The notes under the pieces are model-generated. The model did not search any database. It was not told where the DNA came from and saw only the letters and a list, made by a program, of their open reading frames with translations. Below are positions 26,354 to 35,559 of a stretch of DNA of 64,000 bases, piece after piece. Made by a program: the position numbers and the translations under genes. The DNA lies in assembly GCF_014196335.1 (NCBI RefSeq), contig NZ_JACIDM010000002.1, positions 62,001-126,000 of the forward strand, in the 5' to 3' direction. The stretch comes from Brevundimonas lenta (GTDB taxonomy: Bacteria > Pseudomonadota > Alphaproteobacteria > Caulobacterales > Caulobacteraceae). Within the stretch, counting starts at the first letter, position 1; every line of letters begins with the position of its first letter.

Positions 26354-27693
26354 CACCGGGTCTCGATCAGGGCGTCCTCACGGAGGTCGCGCATGTAGCG
26401 ACGCGCCAGCGTGGTCAGGTTCTGGCGGAACAGCTGGCTCTCGACCATTTGGGCGTCAGGGGCTTCGACGCCGCCGACGCGACGGCCGCAGACGGCGAGC
26501 AGGTGGATGCCCAGCGGGGTGCGGACCGGCGAGCTGACCGAACCGACCTCGGCCGAGCGGGCGACCTGCTGGAACTGCGGCGCGAGGTTCTGGACATCGG
26601 CCTCGCCGAGATCGGCGCCGAGCAGGCCGGCCTCGGACGTGGCGCGGGCCAGGATGTTGTCGCAGGTCAGCTGCGGACGGATCGCCTCGAGCCGCTGGGT
26701 CGCGGCGGCGACGTCGGCCTCGCTGGCCGTTTCCGGCAGCTCGATCATCACCTGTTTCATCTGGACCAGGCTGGCCGAGGCGCCGTCGCGCTTGTCGCGC
26801 ATGTAGATGATGTAGACGCCGCCATCGACCGGGATCGGGCGCGACAGCTGACCCGGAGCCAATTGGTCCAGGGCCTGTTGCAGGGGCGCGGGCACAGCGC
26901 CTTCGACCACCCAGCCGGCGTCGCCGCCGCGGGTCGCCGAGGGGGCGGCCGAGAACTGCTGGGCCACGGCCTGGAAGGGCGCGCCCTGGACCATCTGGGC
27001 CACCAGCTGGTTGGCGCCGTTGAGGGCCTGCTGCTGGCCACCGACGCGGCTGGCTTCGATGTAGATCTCGCCGATCAGGTACTGCTTCTTGGACGCGGCT
27101 TCCGACACCTGACGCAGGGCGGCGTCGACGGCCGACTTGCTTACGCGGGCGCGGCTCTGGAAGCGGCCGCCGACCAGTTGGGACCAGCCCAGCTGGGTGC
27201 GGACCTGTTCGCGGAACGTCTGCGGGCGGATGCCGCCCTGGGCGAGGAAGTCGACGTAGTTCTGGGGCGTGGTGCCGACTTCCTGGGCCATGGTCGCGAT
27301 TTCGCGATCGACGTCGGCGTCGGTGACTTTCAGGTCCTCGAACTTGGCCAGCTCCTGGGCCTGAAGACGCTCATCGATCAGAGCGTTCATCGCCTGCTGC
27401 TGGATCGCCGGCAGATTTTCCGGCGTCGGCTGGACCTGGGTCATGGCGATCAGCAGCAGCATCCGCTGACGCAGGTCGAAACCGGTGATGACGCTGTCGT
27501 TGACCGTGGCCAGAATGCCGTCGGCCATCTGGAACTGCGGCGCGGCGGCGGGCGGCTGCGCCGGCGCCCCTTCGGCGGCGGGGTTCAGTCGGCCTGCGGC
27601 CGCAGGGGCCGGCGCCGGGGCCGTCTGGGCCACGGCCGTACCGGCCATCAGGGCGGCCATGGCCACGCCCGTCAAATAACGCTGCAAACGCAT
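26353..27693 (-). CDS. surA: Periplasmic chaperone / peptidyl-prolyl isomerase SurA
   Basis: SurA escorts outer-membrane proteins, including LptD, across the periplasm. The 446-residue protein has signal peptide MRLQRYLTGVAMAALMAGTA (cleavage after AVAQ) and a Pro/Ala linker. The SurA N-domain is at residues about 55-190 (ILATVNDSVITGFDLRQRML). A parvulin domain with GGDAGWVVEGAVP and LAPGQLSRPIPVDGGVYIIY follows, then a second, more divergent one ending LGIHLLAVCGRRVG. It lies directly downstream of lptD. The second parvulin domain is probably not catalytic, but I cannot prove this. Confidence 0.92.
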   Translation of the reverse strand: MRLQRYLTGVAMAALMAGTAVAQTAPAPAPAAAGRLNPAAEGAPAQPPAAAPQFQMADGILATVNDSVITGFDLRQRMLLLIAMTQVQPTPENLPAIQQQAMNALIDERLQAQELAKFEDLKVTDADVDREIATMAQEVGTTPQNYVDFLAQGGIRPQTFREQVRTQLGWSQLVGGRFQSRARVSKSAVDAALRQVSEAASKKQYLIGEIYIEASRVGGQQQALNGANQLVAQMVQGAPFQAVAQQFSAAPSATRGGDAGWVVEGAVPAPLQQALDQLAPGQLSRPIPVDGGVYIIYMRDKRDGASASLVQMKQVMIELPETASEADVAAATQRLEAIRPQLTCDNILARATSEAGLLGADLGEADVQNLAPQFQQVARSAEVGSVSSPVRTPLGIHLLAVCGRRVGGVEAPDAQMVESQLFRQNLTTLARRYMRDLREDALIETR

Positions 27694-27794
27694 GTCAGTT
27701 CTTGTTCCTCAAGCGGCGCCTGCCGGTCGACCGCGGCGCCGCGAGCCATCGCGCACACCGAGTCGCGCGTCGGTCAGCGCCCGTCGCCCTGCTC

Positions 27795-30230
27795 TTACCC
27801 TGTACCGCCGAAAGTGGCGAGGTTTAGGCGTATATAGATGGTCTCGGACGGTCCGGTCGGCTGCACCCGGGTGTTATCGCGCCGCCATCCCAGCTCGAAA
27901 CGGAAACAATCGTCGTCGAACAGCAGTCCGACTTCGGACCGGGTCACGATATCGCGTTCCATGTCGGCGATGGCCGAGGCGGCGACGCCCCAGTTGCCGT
28001 AAACGAACTGCTGGGCTGAGACCTGAACGAATTCGTAGTTGCGGTTGTTCGGTCCGGCCAGCGGGTTGGAGCGGTCCAGCACATAGCTGACGGTCGCAGC
28101 GTTGCGGCGGCCCCAGCTGCCGTCGACGGCGAATTCCGCCCGGCGAAGATCACCCGAGGAGTCGATGTTGGCGTGCGCCCAGCCACGGATGCGGTCTGAC
28201 GGCGAGAACGTGCCCTGGACGATCCAGTCCGACGTATCGGCGGCGAGACCGGTGGGGTCGTACAGCTCGGTAGGTGCGTCGGGGATCGGAACGAGGAAGC
28301 CGGGCTCCTCGTCGCTGCGCATGCTGCGTCCGACGAACAGACTCGCTTCGCGGGCGTCACCCCAACGGAGGGTGGCCCGGGCGCCGGCGGTCAGCCGCAC
28401 GCCGCCCTCATAGAGGTCGTAGCCGGGGAAGCGGTCGATCCGGAACAGCGAGCTGGCGTCCAGCTCGACCGTCTCGCTGTCCTCGTTCGGAATACGCGCG
28501 TCCAGGTCGGCGTCGCTCGAGATCGACAGCTGGGCCATCGGCTCCAGGATCAGATCGGCGCCCGGGCCCATGCGGCGGATCAGGGGATAGCTGACGTCGA
28601 TGCCCGCGGTCGCCCGACCACGCCCGATGTCGCCGTCCTCGATGCCCAGCATCGGCGGCAGGTCCTCGACCTGGTAGTAGTCGGCCCGCATGTCGATGAA
28701 GGGCTCCCAGCGGATGCCCATCGGCGAGAACATCGTCCGCCGCCATTCGACCTGGCCCGAGATACGGCGGGTATCGACGCCGGGCAGGTCGTCTGTCGGA
28801 CCGACCGGAATGACCCCGGGCCGCAGGACCGGGCTGCCGACGTAGTTGTCCCGCGACAGGGCGACGGCCGTGCCCCGCAGACGCAGGCGACCGCCGAACA
28901 CCGGACTGTCCGGTTCCCAGCGTCCTTCGATCAGAGGGGCCACCAGCGGCAGGTCGCCGTCGGATTCGAACACGTTCAGCGCCGGCGTGATCGGGCTGAA
29001 CTCCTTCACCCGCAGGCTTTGAAGGGTGAAGGCAGCGAACGACAGGTACGACCGGTCGGTTTGACGTTCGGCGTACAGCTGGCTGATCAGACGGCGCTGG
29101 TCGCCGTAGTACAGGCCGTTGTCCTGATAGGGGTCGCGGACGTCGTAGCGGTCGAACAGGGTCTTGTCCGACGTGCGCTCGGCGGTGAAGCCCCAGCGCC
29201 ACGGACCGGCCGGATCAAACAGCCCGTAGCCGAGGAAGTAGCTGCGGCTGGTCCGGTCGCCGAATTTGACGTTTTCCTCGATATTACAGTCGATGACGCA
29301 TTCACCATCGGGATCGAAGTCGCCGAAATTCTGCGCATAGGTGTAGCCGCCGCGCAGGACCACGGTCCCGTCGCTGAAGCGGCGGCGCCATTGCAGGTTC
29401 AGGAACGGCGCGACCCGGGTGTTGATCTGCGGGCTGATCAGCCAGTCCTCGGACGGCGACACGACCTGCAGGTACGGCATCTCGACGCTGAGGCCGCGCC
29501 CTTCGTCATAGCTCGGAATCGGGACCAGGAAGCCGGACGCGCGCTCCACGGTCGGGTCGGGGTGCGAGAAGAAGGGCAGATAGAAGACCGGCACGCCGCC
29601 GAACTTGAAGACGGCGTTGCGGTAGAGAATGGCGCGCAGGTCTTCGTCCTGGACCACCTTCTCCGCCTGGATGGCGATGCTCGGCTCCTTAGGCCGGCCC
29701 TCGGCGTCGCAGATCGGGCAGGGGGTGAAGATCGCGTAGTTCAGCTCGTTGACGTTTTCGCTGCGCCGCACGGCGGTCGCGGCCATCAGGCTGGCGCCGT
29801 TGGTGAACCGGGTCGCGAAATCGATCGCCACGCCGGCCTTCAGGTCCGAATCGACCTCGAGGTGACTGGCGAAAACGATGTTGCCGTCCGGATCGACGAA
29901 CTCGACGCGGTCATCGGCCGTCGCGATGCCCTGGCCCAGATTGTAGGTGATCTGGTGGGCGCGCAGGGTCGTGTTGCGGAAGCGCGCCAGCACGCGTGTT
30001 TCGCCGCCCGTCGCGGTGATGACGTCGCCGTCGCGTGAGGCGGAATCGGCTTCCAGGTAGACCGAGCCTTGATTCAGGCCATCTGTGCCCGGCTGATCCG
30101 GCGCCGTGGCGACCGGTGCTTCCTGGGCCAGAGCCGCGCCGCCTGACACGGCCAACGCCACCGCAGCCGCCCCCGCGAGGAGCCGGAGGCGCAGGACTGC
30201 CGTTTGTGGCGCGCGTCGGTCACGCTGCAT
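27795..30230 (-). CDS. lptD: LPS-assembly protein LptD
   Basis: LptD is the outer-membrane barrel that inserts lipopolysaccharide. The 811-residue protein has a signal peptide (LRLLAGAAAVALAVSGGAAL) and a periplasmic OstA domain (residues about 45-190: VYLEADSASRDGDVITATGG, ATADDRVEFVDPDGNIVFAS). A large barrel region ends in ETIYIRLNLATFGGTG. Cysteines appear as a CPIC pair near residue 174, a second close pair (ECVIDCN) in a barrel loop, and a single Cys near the C-terminus. The pattern differs from the C-terminal CC pair of E. coli LptD. It lies between lptG and surA. Confidence 0.94.
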   Translation of the reverse strand: MQRDRRAPQTAVLRLRLLAGAAAVALAVSGGAALAQEAPVATAPDQPGTDGLNQGSVYLEADSASRDGDVITATGGETRVLARFRNTTLRAHQITYNLGQGIATADDRVEFVDPDGNIVFASHLEVDSDLKAGVAIDFATRFTNGASLMAATAVRRSENVNELNYAIFTPCPICDAEGRPKEPSIAIQAEKVVQDEDLRAILYRNAVFKFGGVPVFYLPFFSHPDPTVERASGFLVPIPSYDEGRGLSVEMPYLQVVSPSEDWLISPQINTRVAPFLNLQWRRRFSDGTVVLRGGYTYAQNFGDFDPDGECVIDCNIEENVKFGDRTSRSYFLGYGLFDPAGPWRWGFTAERTSDKTLFDRYDVRDPYQDNGLYYGDQRRLISQLYAERQTDRSYLSFAAFTLQSLRVKEFSPITPALNVFESDGDLPLVAPLIEGRWEPDSPVFGGRLRLRGTAVALSRDNYVGSPVLRPGVIPVGPTDDLPGVDTRRISGQVEWRRTMFSPMGIRWEPFIDMRADYYQVEDLPPMLGIEDGDIGRGRATAGIDVSYPLIRRMGPGADLILEPMAQLSISSDADLDARIPNEDSETVELDASSLFRIDRFPGYDLYEGGVRLTAGARATLRWGDAREASLFVGRSMRSDEEPGFLVPIPDAPTELYDPTGLAADTSDWIVQGTFSPSDRIRGWAHANIDSSGDLRRAEFAVDGSWGRRNAATVSYVLDRSNPLAGPNNRNYEFVQVSAQQFVYGNWGVAASAIADMERDIVTRSEVGLLFDDDCFRFELGWRRDNTRVQPTGPSETIYIRLNLATFGGTG

Positions 30231-30268
30231 GCAAGCTCACTCTGGAAGGGTCGGTACGAGCAGGATCG

Positions 30269-31399
30269 TTACCCGTCCTCGGTATAGAACAGCAAGGTGA
30301 AGGCGGCGAGCGCCGTAAGCAACGGTGGAAGCCATGCGGCCAGCCACGGCGGAATGACCTCGGCCGAACCGAACGCCGAAGCGGCCTGATTGACGAAGAA
30401 GAAGGCGAAGCCGAGCACGACGGCCGCCACGCTCATCCGCGCCAGATCGCCCAGCCGCATCAGTCGCAGGGAGAAGGCCGCCGCGAGAATCGACATGGCG
30501 GCGAACATCAGCGGCGTGGCCAGGAGCTGCTGCAGCCTGAGGCGATAGGCCGTGGTCGAGAAGCCCGCGTCAGACACCCGGCGAATCTGCGCCGGCAGGT
30601 CCCAGAACGAGGTCGATTGCGGGCGCGCGAACCGTTCGAAGGCCTCGTCATCCGCCAGGCTGGAGGGCAGGTCCAGGGTGGCGTAGCGCACCGCGCGTTG
30701 GCCGATCTGGGCCCCCACGGCGTCGACCAGTCGCCAGCGGCCGGCGCTGAGCGAGGCCTCCGCCGCGTCGATCCGCTCGGAGAAGGTGCGCATGCCGTCC
30801 CCGTCGTTGTTGTAGATGAAGAAGGTCACGCCCAGCAGCCGTGCGTTGTTGCGATCCTGCTGCGCCGCGCGGATGACCATCTGTCGGGAATCGTCGCCTT
30901 CGCGAATCCATACGGCCTCAGGCTGCTCGGACCCGGACGCAGCGCCCGACAGGCGCGTGCGCTCGCGCTGGAACAGCCCGTCCGCCGCTGCGGCCGCGGG
31001 ACCCAGCGCGGTCACGGTGATGACGCCGAACAGCAGGGCGGCGCCGGCGGCGGGCAGAACGAATCGCCACGCCGAAACGCCGGCCGCGCGCATCGCGATC
31101 AGCTCGCTTCGCCGGTTCAGACCGACGAAGGCCGCCAGGGTGCCGAACAGGAAGACGAAGGGCAGCAGCTGGATGATCACCTGTGGCGATTTTAGCAGCA
31201 TCAGGCTCAGGATCTGCAGGCCGGACAGATCGACGTCCGACCCGACCCCGCGCGAAATCTCCACGAAGTCGATGAGCATGATCAGCGCGGCGATGACGCC
31301 GAGCGCGATCGCCAGCGACCGCGCCTGTTGGACCAGGACGTAGCGCTCGATCCGGCCGAATCGCAGCCACGGAACGGGGAGGGAGGTCCGGCTGCTCAT
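30269..31399 (-). CDS. lptG: LPS export ABC transporter permease LptG
   Basis: LptG is one of two membrane subunits that extract LPS from the inner membrane for the Lpt bridge. The 376-residue protein has membrane helices near the N-terminus (SLAIALGVIAALIMLIDFVE) and at about residues 60-130. A periplasmic jellyroll domain spans the middle. Final helices follow in RLRLQQLLATPLMFAAMSIL and RMSVAAVVLGFAFFFVNQAA. ATG 31399 overlaps the lptF stop as ATGA. lptF-lptG-lptD read as one operon. The ATPase gene lptB is not in the window. Confidence 0.95.
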   Translation of the reverse strand: MSSRTSLPVPWLRFGRIERYVLVQQARSLAIALGVIAALIMLIDFVEISRGVGSDVDLSGLQILSLMLLKSPQVIIQLLPFVFLFGTLAAFVGLNRRSELIAMRAAGVSAWRFVLPAAGAALLFGVITVTALGPAAAAADGLFQRERTRLSGAASGSEQPEAVWIREGDDSRQMVIRAAQQDRNNARLLGVTFFIYNNDGDGMRTFSERIDAAEASLSAGRWRLVDAVGAQIGQRAVRYATLDLPSSLADDEAFERFARPQSTSFWDLPAQIRRVSDAGFSTTAYRLRLQQLLATPLMFAAMSILAAAFSLRLMRLGDLARMSVAAVVLGFAFFFVNQAASAFGSAEVIPPWLAAWLPPLLTALAAFTLLFYTEDG

Positions 31400-32529
31400 G
31401 CGAACCGCGCCTTGAGCCGCTCGAATGCGGGCCATGACCGGCGACGGCGCGGCTTCAGCGCCCGGAACAGCAGCCTCAATGCAACCACGGTGGCGAGGAT
31501 CGGGAGCAGATACTGGAAGACGTTCAGCCAGCCGTTCCATGCGCTGGCGGCCACGATGCCGTAGCCGACGATCCGCACCAGCAGGAAGGCCGCCGCGGCC
31601 TTTGCGATGCGCAGTCCGTAGCCCGTGCGGCTGAACTGCCCGCCCATGATCGCCGCCAGGGCCATGGCCATCGCCATCAGGGCGTACAGCGGCGCGGACA
31701 GGCGGGAATGACCTTCGGCGGCCAGTTGCGCGGCCGAACCGACCTTTTCCAGATCACGGGGCGACGGGTTGAACAGCTGGGTCAGATAGAGGTCGGCCGG
31801 TTTGAAGCGGATGTCCTCGGTGACGTCCGTGTACTGGGCAAGCGGCAGCTCGTAGCGCCCGAACGACAGGTACTCCAGCACGCCGCGCGACGAGTAGCGC
31901 TGCCACGAACCGTTCAGCAGTGTCAGGTACGGCTGGCCGTCAATGCGGCTGAACCGGGCTTCGGCGGCGTCCCAGGTCGTGGTCCGGTCGCCGTCCTGGA
32001 CATAGGCGAACAGGTTCTTCAGCAGGCCGTTCTGCTCGATCTGCTGGACATAGACGGTCAGGCCTTCAGGCCCCTGGACGAAGCGTCCTTCCTCGACCAG
32101 CAGCGCGGCCAGATCGGTGCGGACGGCGAAGGTCTCGGCCCGCGCCTGTCGCTGCGCCCACGGCTGGACCACGGTGGTGATCGCCAACGTCAGCAGGGCG
32201 GCGATGATCGCCAGCCGCGCCGCGGGCCGGATCGCTGACCAGCGCGTCACGCCCGAGGCGAACACGGCGGTCAGTTCCTGTTCGCGCTGCAGGCGGGTCA
32301 GGGAGATCAGGGCGCCGACGAACAAGCCGATTGGAATGATGACGGCCAGCAGTTGCGGCACCGCCAGCAGGGTCAGTTTGACCATGACCCAGACGCTTTG
32401 CCCGCGCTCAACAATGAATTCGAGCTGGTCCAGGCTCTGGCTCAGGATGCCGATTCCAGCCAGCGCGGCGCATGCACCCACGATGGGGCGCCCGATCTGG
32501 CGGAAAAGATAGCCTTGAATCAGCGTCAT
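31396..32529 (-). CDS. lptF: LPS export ABC transporter permease LptF
   Basis: The 377-residue protein pairs with LptG in the LptB2FG complex. It starts MTLIQGYLFRQIGRPIVGAC. Helices follow at MVKLTLLAVPQLLAVIIPIG and in LAIIAALLTLAITTVVQPWA, then a periplasmic beta domain (FRT-type residues in VRTDLAALLVEEGRFVQGPE), and three closing helices before a basic tail (KPRRRRSWPAF). The start ATG 32529 is the first of the operon. The 135 bp to pepA on the other strand must hold both promoters. Confidence 0.95.
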   Translation of the reverse strand: MTLIQGYLFRQIGRPIVGACAALAGIGILSQSLDQLEFIVERGQSVWVMVKLTLLAVPQLLAVIIPIGLFVGALISLTRLQREQELTAVFASGVTRWSAIRPAARLAIIAALLTLAITTVVQPWAQRQARAETFAVRTDLAALLVEEGRFVQGPEGLTVYVQQIEQNGLLKNLFAYVQDGDRTTTWDAAEARFSRIDGQPYLTLLNGSWQRYSSRGVLEYLSFGRYELPLAQYTDVTEDIRFKPADLYLTQLFNPSPRDLEKVGSAAQLAAEGHSRLSAPLYALMAMAMALAAIMGGQFSRTGYGLRIAKAAAAFLLVRIVGYGIVAASAWNGWLNVFQYLLPILATVVALRLLFRALKPRRRRSWPAFERLKARFA

Positions 32530-32664
32530 ACGCGGAAGGAAATCGCCCGTTGCAGGTGGCGGCGAGGGAGCGCATCTAATACACACCCGTTCGCGCCGGT
32601 GAAACCGGGCGCGCTTAATCCCACTCGCACAAGGCCAGGGCTTGCAGCCCGGCGGGAGCAGTAA

Positions 32665-34140
32665 ATGAAGATCGAGTTCGTCGCGTCCGCGACCGCCGCC
32701 GAAGTTTTGGCCGTGCTGGTTCACGAGGGCCGCGCACTCGCGGGAATGGGCCAGTCCCTGAATACCGCGACCTCGGGAGCCTTGGCGAAGGCGATGACCG
32801 CCAGCCGCTTCACCGGCGGTTCGAACAGCAGCCTGATCGTCGCCGCTCCGGCCGGCGTGGACGCCGCCACGATCGTGCTGACCGGCGCCGGCGATGCCGG
32901 AAAATTCGATGACCTCGCGCTGGAAGCCGCTGCGGGCGCCGCCTATCACGCCGTCAAGATGTCCGGCGCGACCTCGCTGACGATCGACGCGACGCACCTT
33001 TCGGCCGACCAGGCCGCCCGTGCGGCCTTCGCCGCCCGTCTGGCCAGCTACCGCTTCCTGAAATACCGCACCACGCTGAAGCCCGAGAAGACGCCGTCGA
33101 TCGAGACCATCAAGGTCGTCGCCGCCGACGTGAAGTCCGCCCAGGCCGCGTACAAGACCTATTCGGCCATCGCCGACGCCGTCGAATTCTCGCGCGATCT
33201 GGTCAGCGAACCGGCCAACGTCCTGTACCCGGAAGAGTTCGCCAAACGCGTGAAGGGCCTGGAGAAGCTGGGCCTCGAGGTCGAGATCCTCGGCGAGAAG
33301 GAACTGGCGAAGCTTGGCTTCAACACCCTGCTGGCTGTCGGTCAGGGCAGCGTCCGTGACAGCCAGGTCGCGATCATGAAGTGGAACGGCGGCAAGAAGG
33401 GCGATCAGCCCATCGCCTTCGTCGGAAAGGGCGTCTGCTTCGACACTGGCGGCATCTCGATCAAGCCGGCCGACGGCATGGAAGACATGAAGTGGGACAT
33501 GGGCGGCGCCGCCGCCGTGTCCGGCCTCATGCATGCGCTGGCCGGCCGCAAGGCTGCGGTGAACGCCGTCGGCGTCATCGGCCTGGTCGAGAATATGCCT
33601 GACGGCGCGGCCCAACGTCCGGGCGACGTGGTCATGTCGCTGTCGGGCCAGTCGGTCGAGGTGCTGAACACCGACGCCGAAGGCCGTCTCGTTCTGGCGG
33701 ACTGCCTCTGGTACACCCAGGAGCGCTTCAAGCCGAAATTCATGCTCGACCTCGCGACCCTGACGGGCGCGATGATCGTGGCCCTGGGTCTGGAATACGC
33801 GGGCGTCTTCTCGAACTCGGACGAACTGGCGGACAACTTCCTCGCCGCCGCGCCGAAGGTCGGCGAGAACGCTTGGCGGATGCCGATCCCGGCGGCCTAC
33901 GAGCGCCATATCGACACCCCGATCGCCGATGTGAAGAACACCGGCAACGGCCGCGCCGGCGGCTCGATCACCGCCGCCCTGTTCCTGCAGCGCTTCACCA
34001 ACGGCACGCCGTGGGCGCACATCGACATCGCGCCGACGGCGTGGGTCAAGGACAGCCGCAGCCCGACCGTGCCGGACGGCGCGGTGGGCTGGGGCGTGCG
34101 CACGCTCGACCGCATGGTTCAGGACTCCTACGAGTCCTGA
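32665..34140 (+). CDS. pepA: Leucyl aminopeptidase (M17)
   Basis: This cytosolic two-metal aminopeptidase removes N-terminal residues from peptides. The 491-residue protein has an N-terminal macro-like domain and the M17 catalytic domain. Metal and catalytic residues are seen in VGKGVCFDTGGISIKPADGM, EDMKWDMGGAAAVSGLMHAL and the family signature NTDAEGRLVLADCLWY (starting at residue 335). In some bacteria PepA also binds DNA; nothing here bears on that. holC follows after 13 bp, a pairing widespread in proteobacteria. Confidence 0.97.
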   Translation: MKIEFVASATAAEVLAVLVHEGRALAGMGQSLNTATSGALAKAMTASRFTGGSNSSLIVAAPAGVDAATIVLTGAGDAGKFDDLALEAAAGAAYHAVKMSGATSLTIDATHLSADQAARAAFAARLASYRFLKYRTTLKPEKTPSIETIKVVAADVKSAQAAYKTYSAIADAVEFSRDLVSEPANVLYPEEFAKRVKGLEKLGLEVEILGEKELAKLGFNTLLAVGQGSVRDSQVAIMKWNGGKKGDQPIAFVGKGVCFDTGGISIKPADGMEDMKWDMGGAAAVSGLMHALAGRKAAVNAVGVIGLVENMPDGAAQRPGDVVMSLSGQSVEVLNTDAEGRLVLADCLWYTQERFKPKFMLDLATLTGAMIVALGLEYAGVFSNSDELADNFLAAAPKVGENAWRMPIPAAYERHIDTPIADVKNTGNGRAGGSITAALFLQRFTNGTPWAHIDIAPTAWVKDSRSPTVPDGAVGWGVRTLDRMVQDSYES

Positions 34141-34153
34141 CCCGCGCTTCCCG

Positions 34154-34612
34154 GTGAGCACGCAGACCGAAATCTGGTTCTATCACCTCGAGCGCTCGAC
34201 GCTGGGCCAGGTGCTGCCGGGACTGCTTGAAAAGACGCGCGAGCGGGGGTGGCGGGCTCTGGTCCGCGCCGCCGACGCGCGTCTGCTCGACGATATCGAC
34301 GAGCGGCTCTGGTCCTACAGGGACGACAGCTTCCTGGCGCACGGCCGCGCCTCGGAGCCGGACGCGGACCGCCAACCGGTGCTTTTGACGGATTCGATGG
34401 AGAACCCGAACGCCGCTCAGGCGCTGTTCATCGTGGACAGCGCAGAGCTTGGCGATACGGAGGGCTACGATCGATGCTTCATCATTTTCGACGGTCGCGA
34501 CGAGGACTCGCTGACGGGCGCACGGGTGCGGTGGAAGGCGTTGAAGGACGCCGGCGCCAACCTGGCCTACTGGAAGCAGTCGCCCGAGGGCCGTTGGGAA
34601 AAGGCGGCCTGA
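34154..34612 (+). CDS. holC: DNA polymerase III chi subunit
   Basis: HolC links the clamp loader to single-strand binding protein. The 152-residue protein starts at GTG 34154 (STQTEIWFYHLERSTLGQVL). It shows the family features LLEKTRERGWRALVRA, LDDIDERLWSYRDDSFLAHG, QPVLLTDSMENPNAAQALFI and a closing WKQSPEGRWEKAA. The following lipoprotein gene probably starts inside its last codons, so the two are translationally coupled. Confidence 0.92.
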   Translation: MSTQTEIWFYHLERSTLGQVLPGLLEKTRERGWRALVRAADARLLDDIDERLWSYRDDSFLAHGRASEPDADRQPVLLTDSMENPNAAQALFIVDSAELGDTEGYDRCFIIFDGRDEDSLTGARVRWKALKDAGANLAYWKQSPEGRWEKAA

Positions 34613-34926
34613 TCGCTGTCGTCGCGCTGGCCGGCTGTTCGACCCCGGCTTCTGACGCCCCGGCGCCTCGCGCGGTCGAGGAAGCGCAGATGAATCAACC
34701 GGTCGGCACTCTCAATCCGCAGAACCCGACCGCCGACCTGTGCCGGGCCGGCGAACTGCAATGGCTGGTGGGGAAACCAAAGACGGACATTCCCGTTCCT
34801 GTCGAGGTTGTGAACCGCCGCGTCACGTGCACGACCTGCCCGGTGACCGAGGACTACTCGCCATACCGGGTGAACATCTTCTTCAACGACCAGACGCAGA
34901 TCGTCGAACAGGTCCGCTGCGGCTGA
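34594..34926 (+). CDS. I78-family peptidase-inhibitor-like lipoprotein, copy 1
   Basis: The protein of about 110 residues has a very short lipoprotein signal (LIAVVALAGC) and an I78-type domain: DLCRAGELQWLVGKP, then RRVTCTTCPVTEDYSPYRVN, ending IVEQVRCG. I78 proteins resemble small inhibitors of serine proteases, with one disulfide between an N-terminal Cys and the final CG; here an extra CTTC pair is present. The start is not certain. TTG 34594, inside holC and after GAGGG, gives a basic n-region (LGKGG) before the hydrophobic stretch. The mature part begins around residue 15. Confidence 0.75.
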   Translation: MGKGGLIAVVALAGCSTPASDAPAPRAVEEAQMNQPVGTLNPQNPTADLCRAGELQWLVGKPKTDIPVPVEVVNRRVTCTTCPVTEDYSPYRVNIFFNDQTQIVEQVRCG

Positions 34927-34941
34927 CCCGGAGGAGTGTCC

Positions 34942-35235
34942 ATGAGAACCCTGATCCTCAGCCTGGCCGCGACGGCTCTGATGGCTGTCGCCTGTGCGCC
35001 GACTGACACCGCGACCCCGGCGCCAGCCCCGGACGACGAAGCGGATCAGTGCAAGGCAAGCCAGTACCAGCAGTACATCGGCCGTAACCGGTCCGAACTG
35101 CCGCCCGAGCCCGCGGGCGCCACCTGGCGCGTGACCTGCACCCAGTGCCCGGTGACGATGGACTTCAATCCCGAGCGCCTGAACATCTTCTATGACGAAC
35201 CCTCGGGCGTCATCCGCCGGGTCTCGTGCGGATGA
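34942..35235 (+). CDS. I78-family peptidase-inhibitor-like lipoprotein, copy 2
   Basis: The 97-residue protein has signal MRTLILSLAATALMAVAC, with the lipid-bearing Cys probably at residue 18. A Thr/Pro/Ala spacer follows, then an I78-type domain: DQCKASQYQQYIGRNRSELP, TCTQCPVTMDFNPERLNIFY and IRRVSCG. DFNPERLN is close to the I78 consensus, while the CTQC pair is extra. CGGAGGAG precedes ATG 34942 at good distance. Its stop overlaps the next start as ATGA. Identity to copies 1 and 3 is moderate, so the duplications are old. Confidence 0.85.
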   Translation: MRTLILSLAATALMAVACAPTDTATPAPAPDDEADQCKASQYQQYIGRNRSELPPEPAGATWRVTCTQCPVTMDFNPERLNIFYDEPSGVIRRVSCG

Positions 35236-35504
35236 TCCGCGCCATCACGTTTGCGGCGGTGCTGTCTGGCGCCGTCGCATGCGCGCCGATCGAGCAATCC
35301 CCGTCCGAGGTCGCGAAGCTGTGTGATGCGGAGACCGCGAATTCGATCATCGGCACGCACGTCGGATCGGTGAGCTTTCCGGCGGACGCCAACGTCCGTA
35401 TCGTCTGCACGACCTGCCCGACAACCCGGGACTATCAGCCTGACCGCCTGAACGTGCGGTTCAACCAGGCGACCCGCATCGTCGAAAAGGTCGACTGCGG
35501 CTAG
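35232..35504 (+). CDS. I78-family peptidase-inhibitor-like lipoprotein, copy 3
   Basis: The 90-residue protein has signal MIRAITFAAVLSGAVAC and an I78-type domain: KLCDAETANSIIGTHVGSVS, RIVCTTCPTTRDYQPDRLNV and RIVEKVDCG. The CTTC pair is again present. The Pro-rich spacer is shorter than in copy 2. It begins four nucleotides before the end of copy 2. It is probably anchored in the outer membrane facing the periplasm, by the Ala-Pro after the lipid Cys; that sorting is inferred. Confidence 0.83.
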   Translation: MIRAITFAAVLSGAVACAPIEQSPSEVAKLCDAETANSIIGTHVGSVSFPADANVRIVCTTCPTTRDYQPDRLNVRFNQATRIVEKVDCG

Positions 35505-35559
35505 GCCTCGCTAAATCCCACAAGACGCGCAAGGATCGCGTCGGGCAGGGAGAGAGGCG

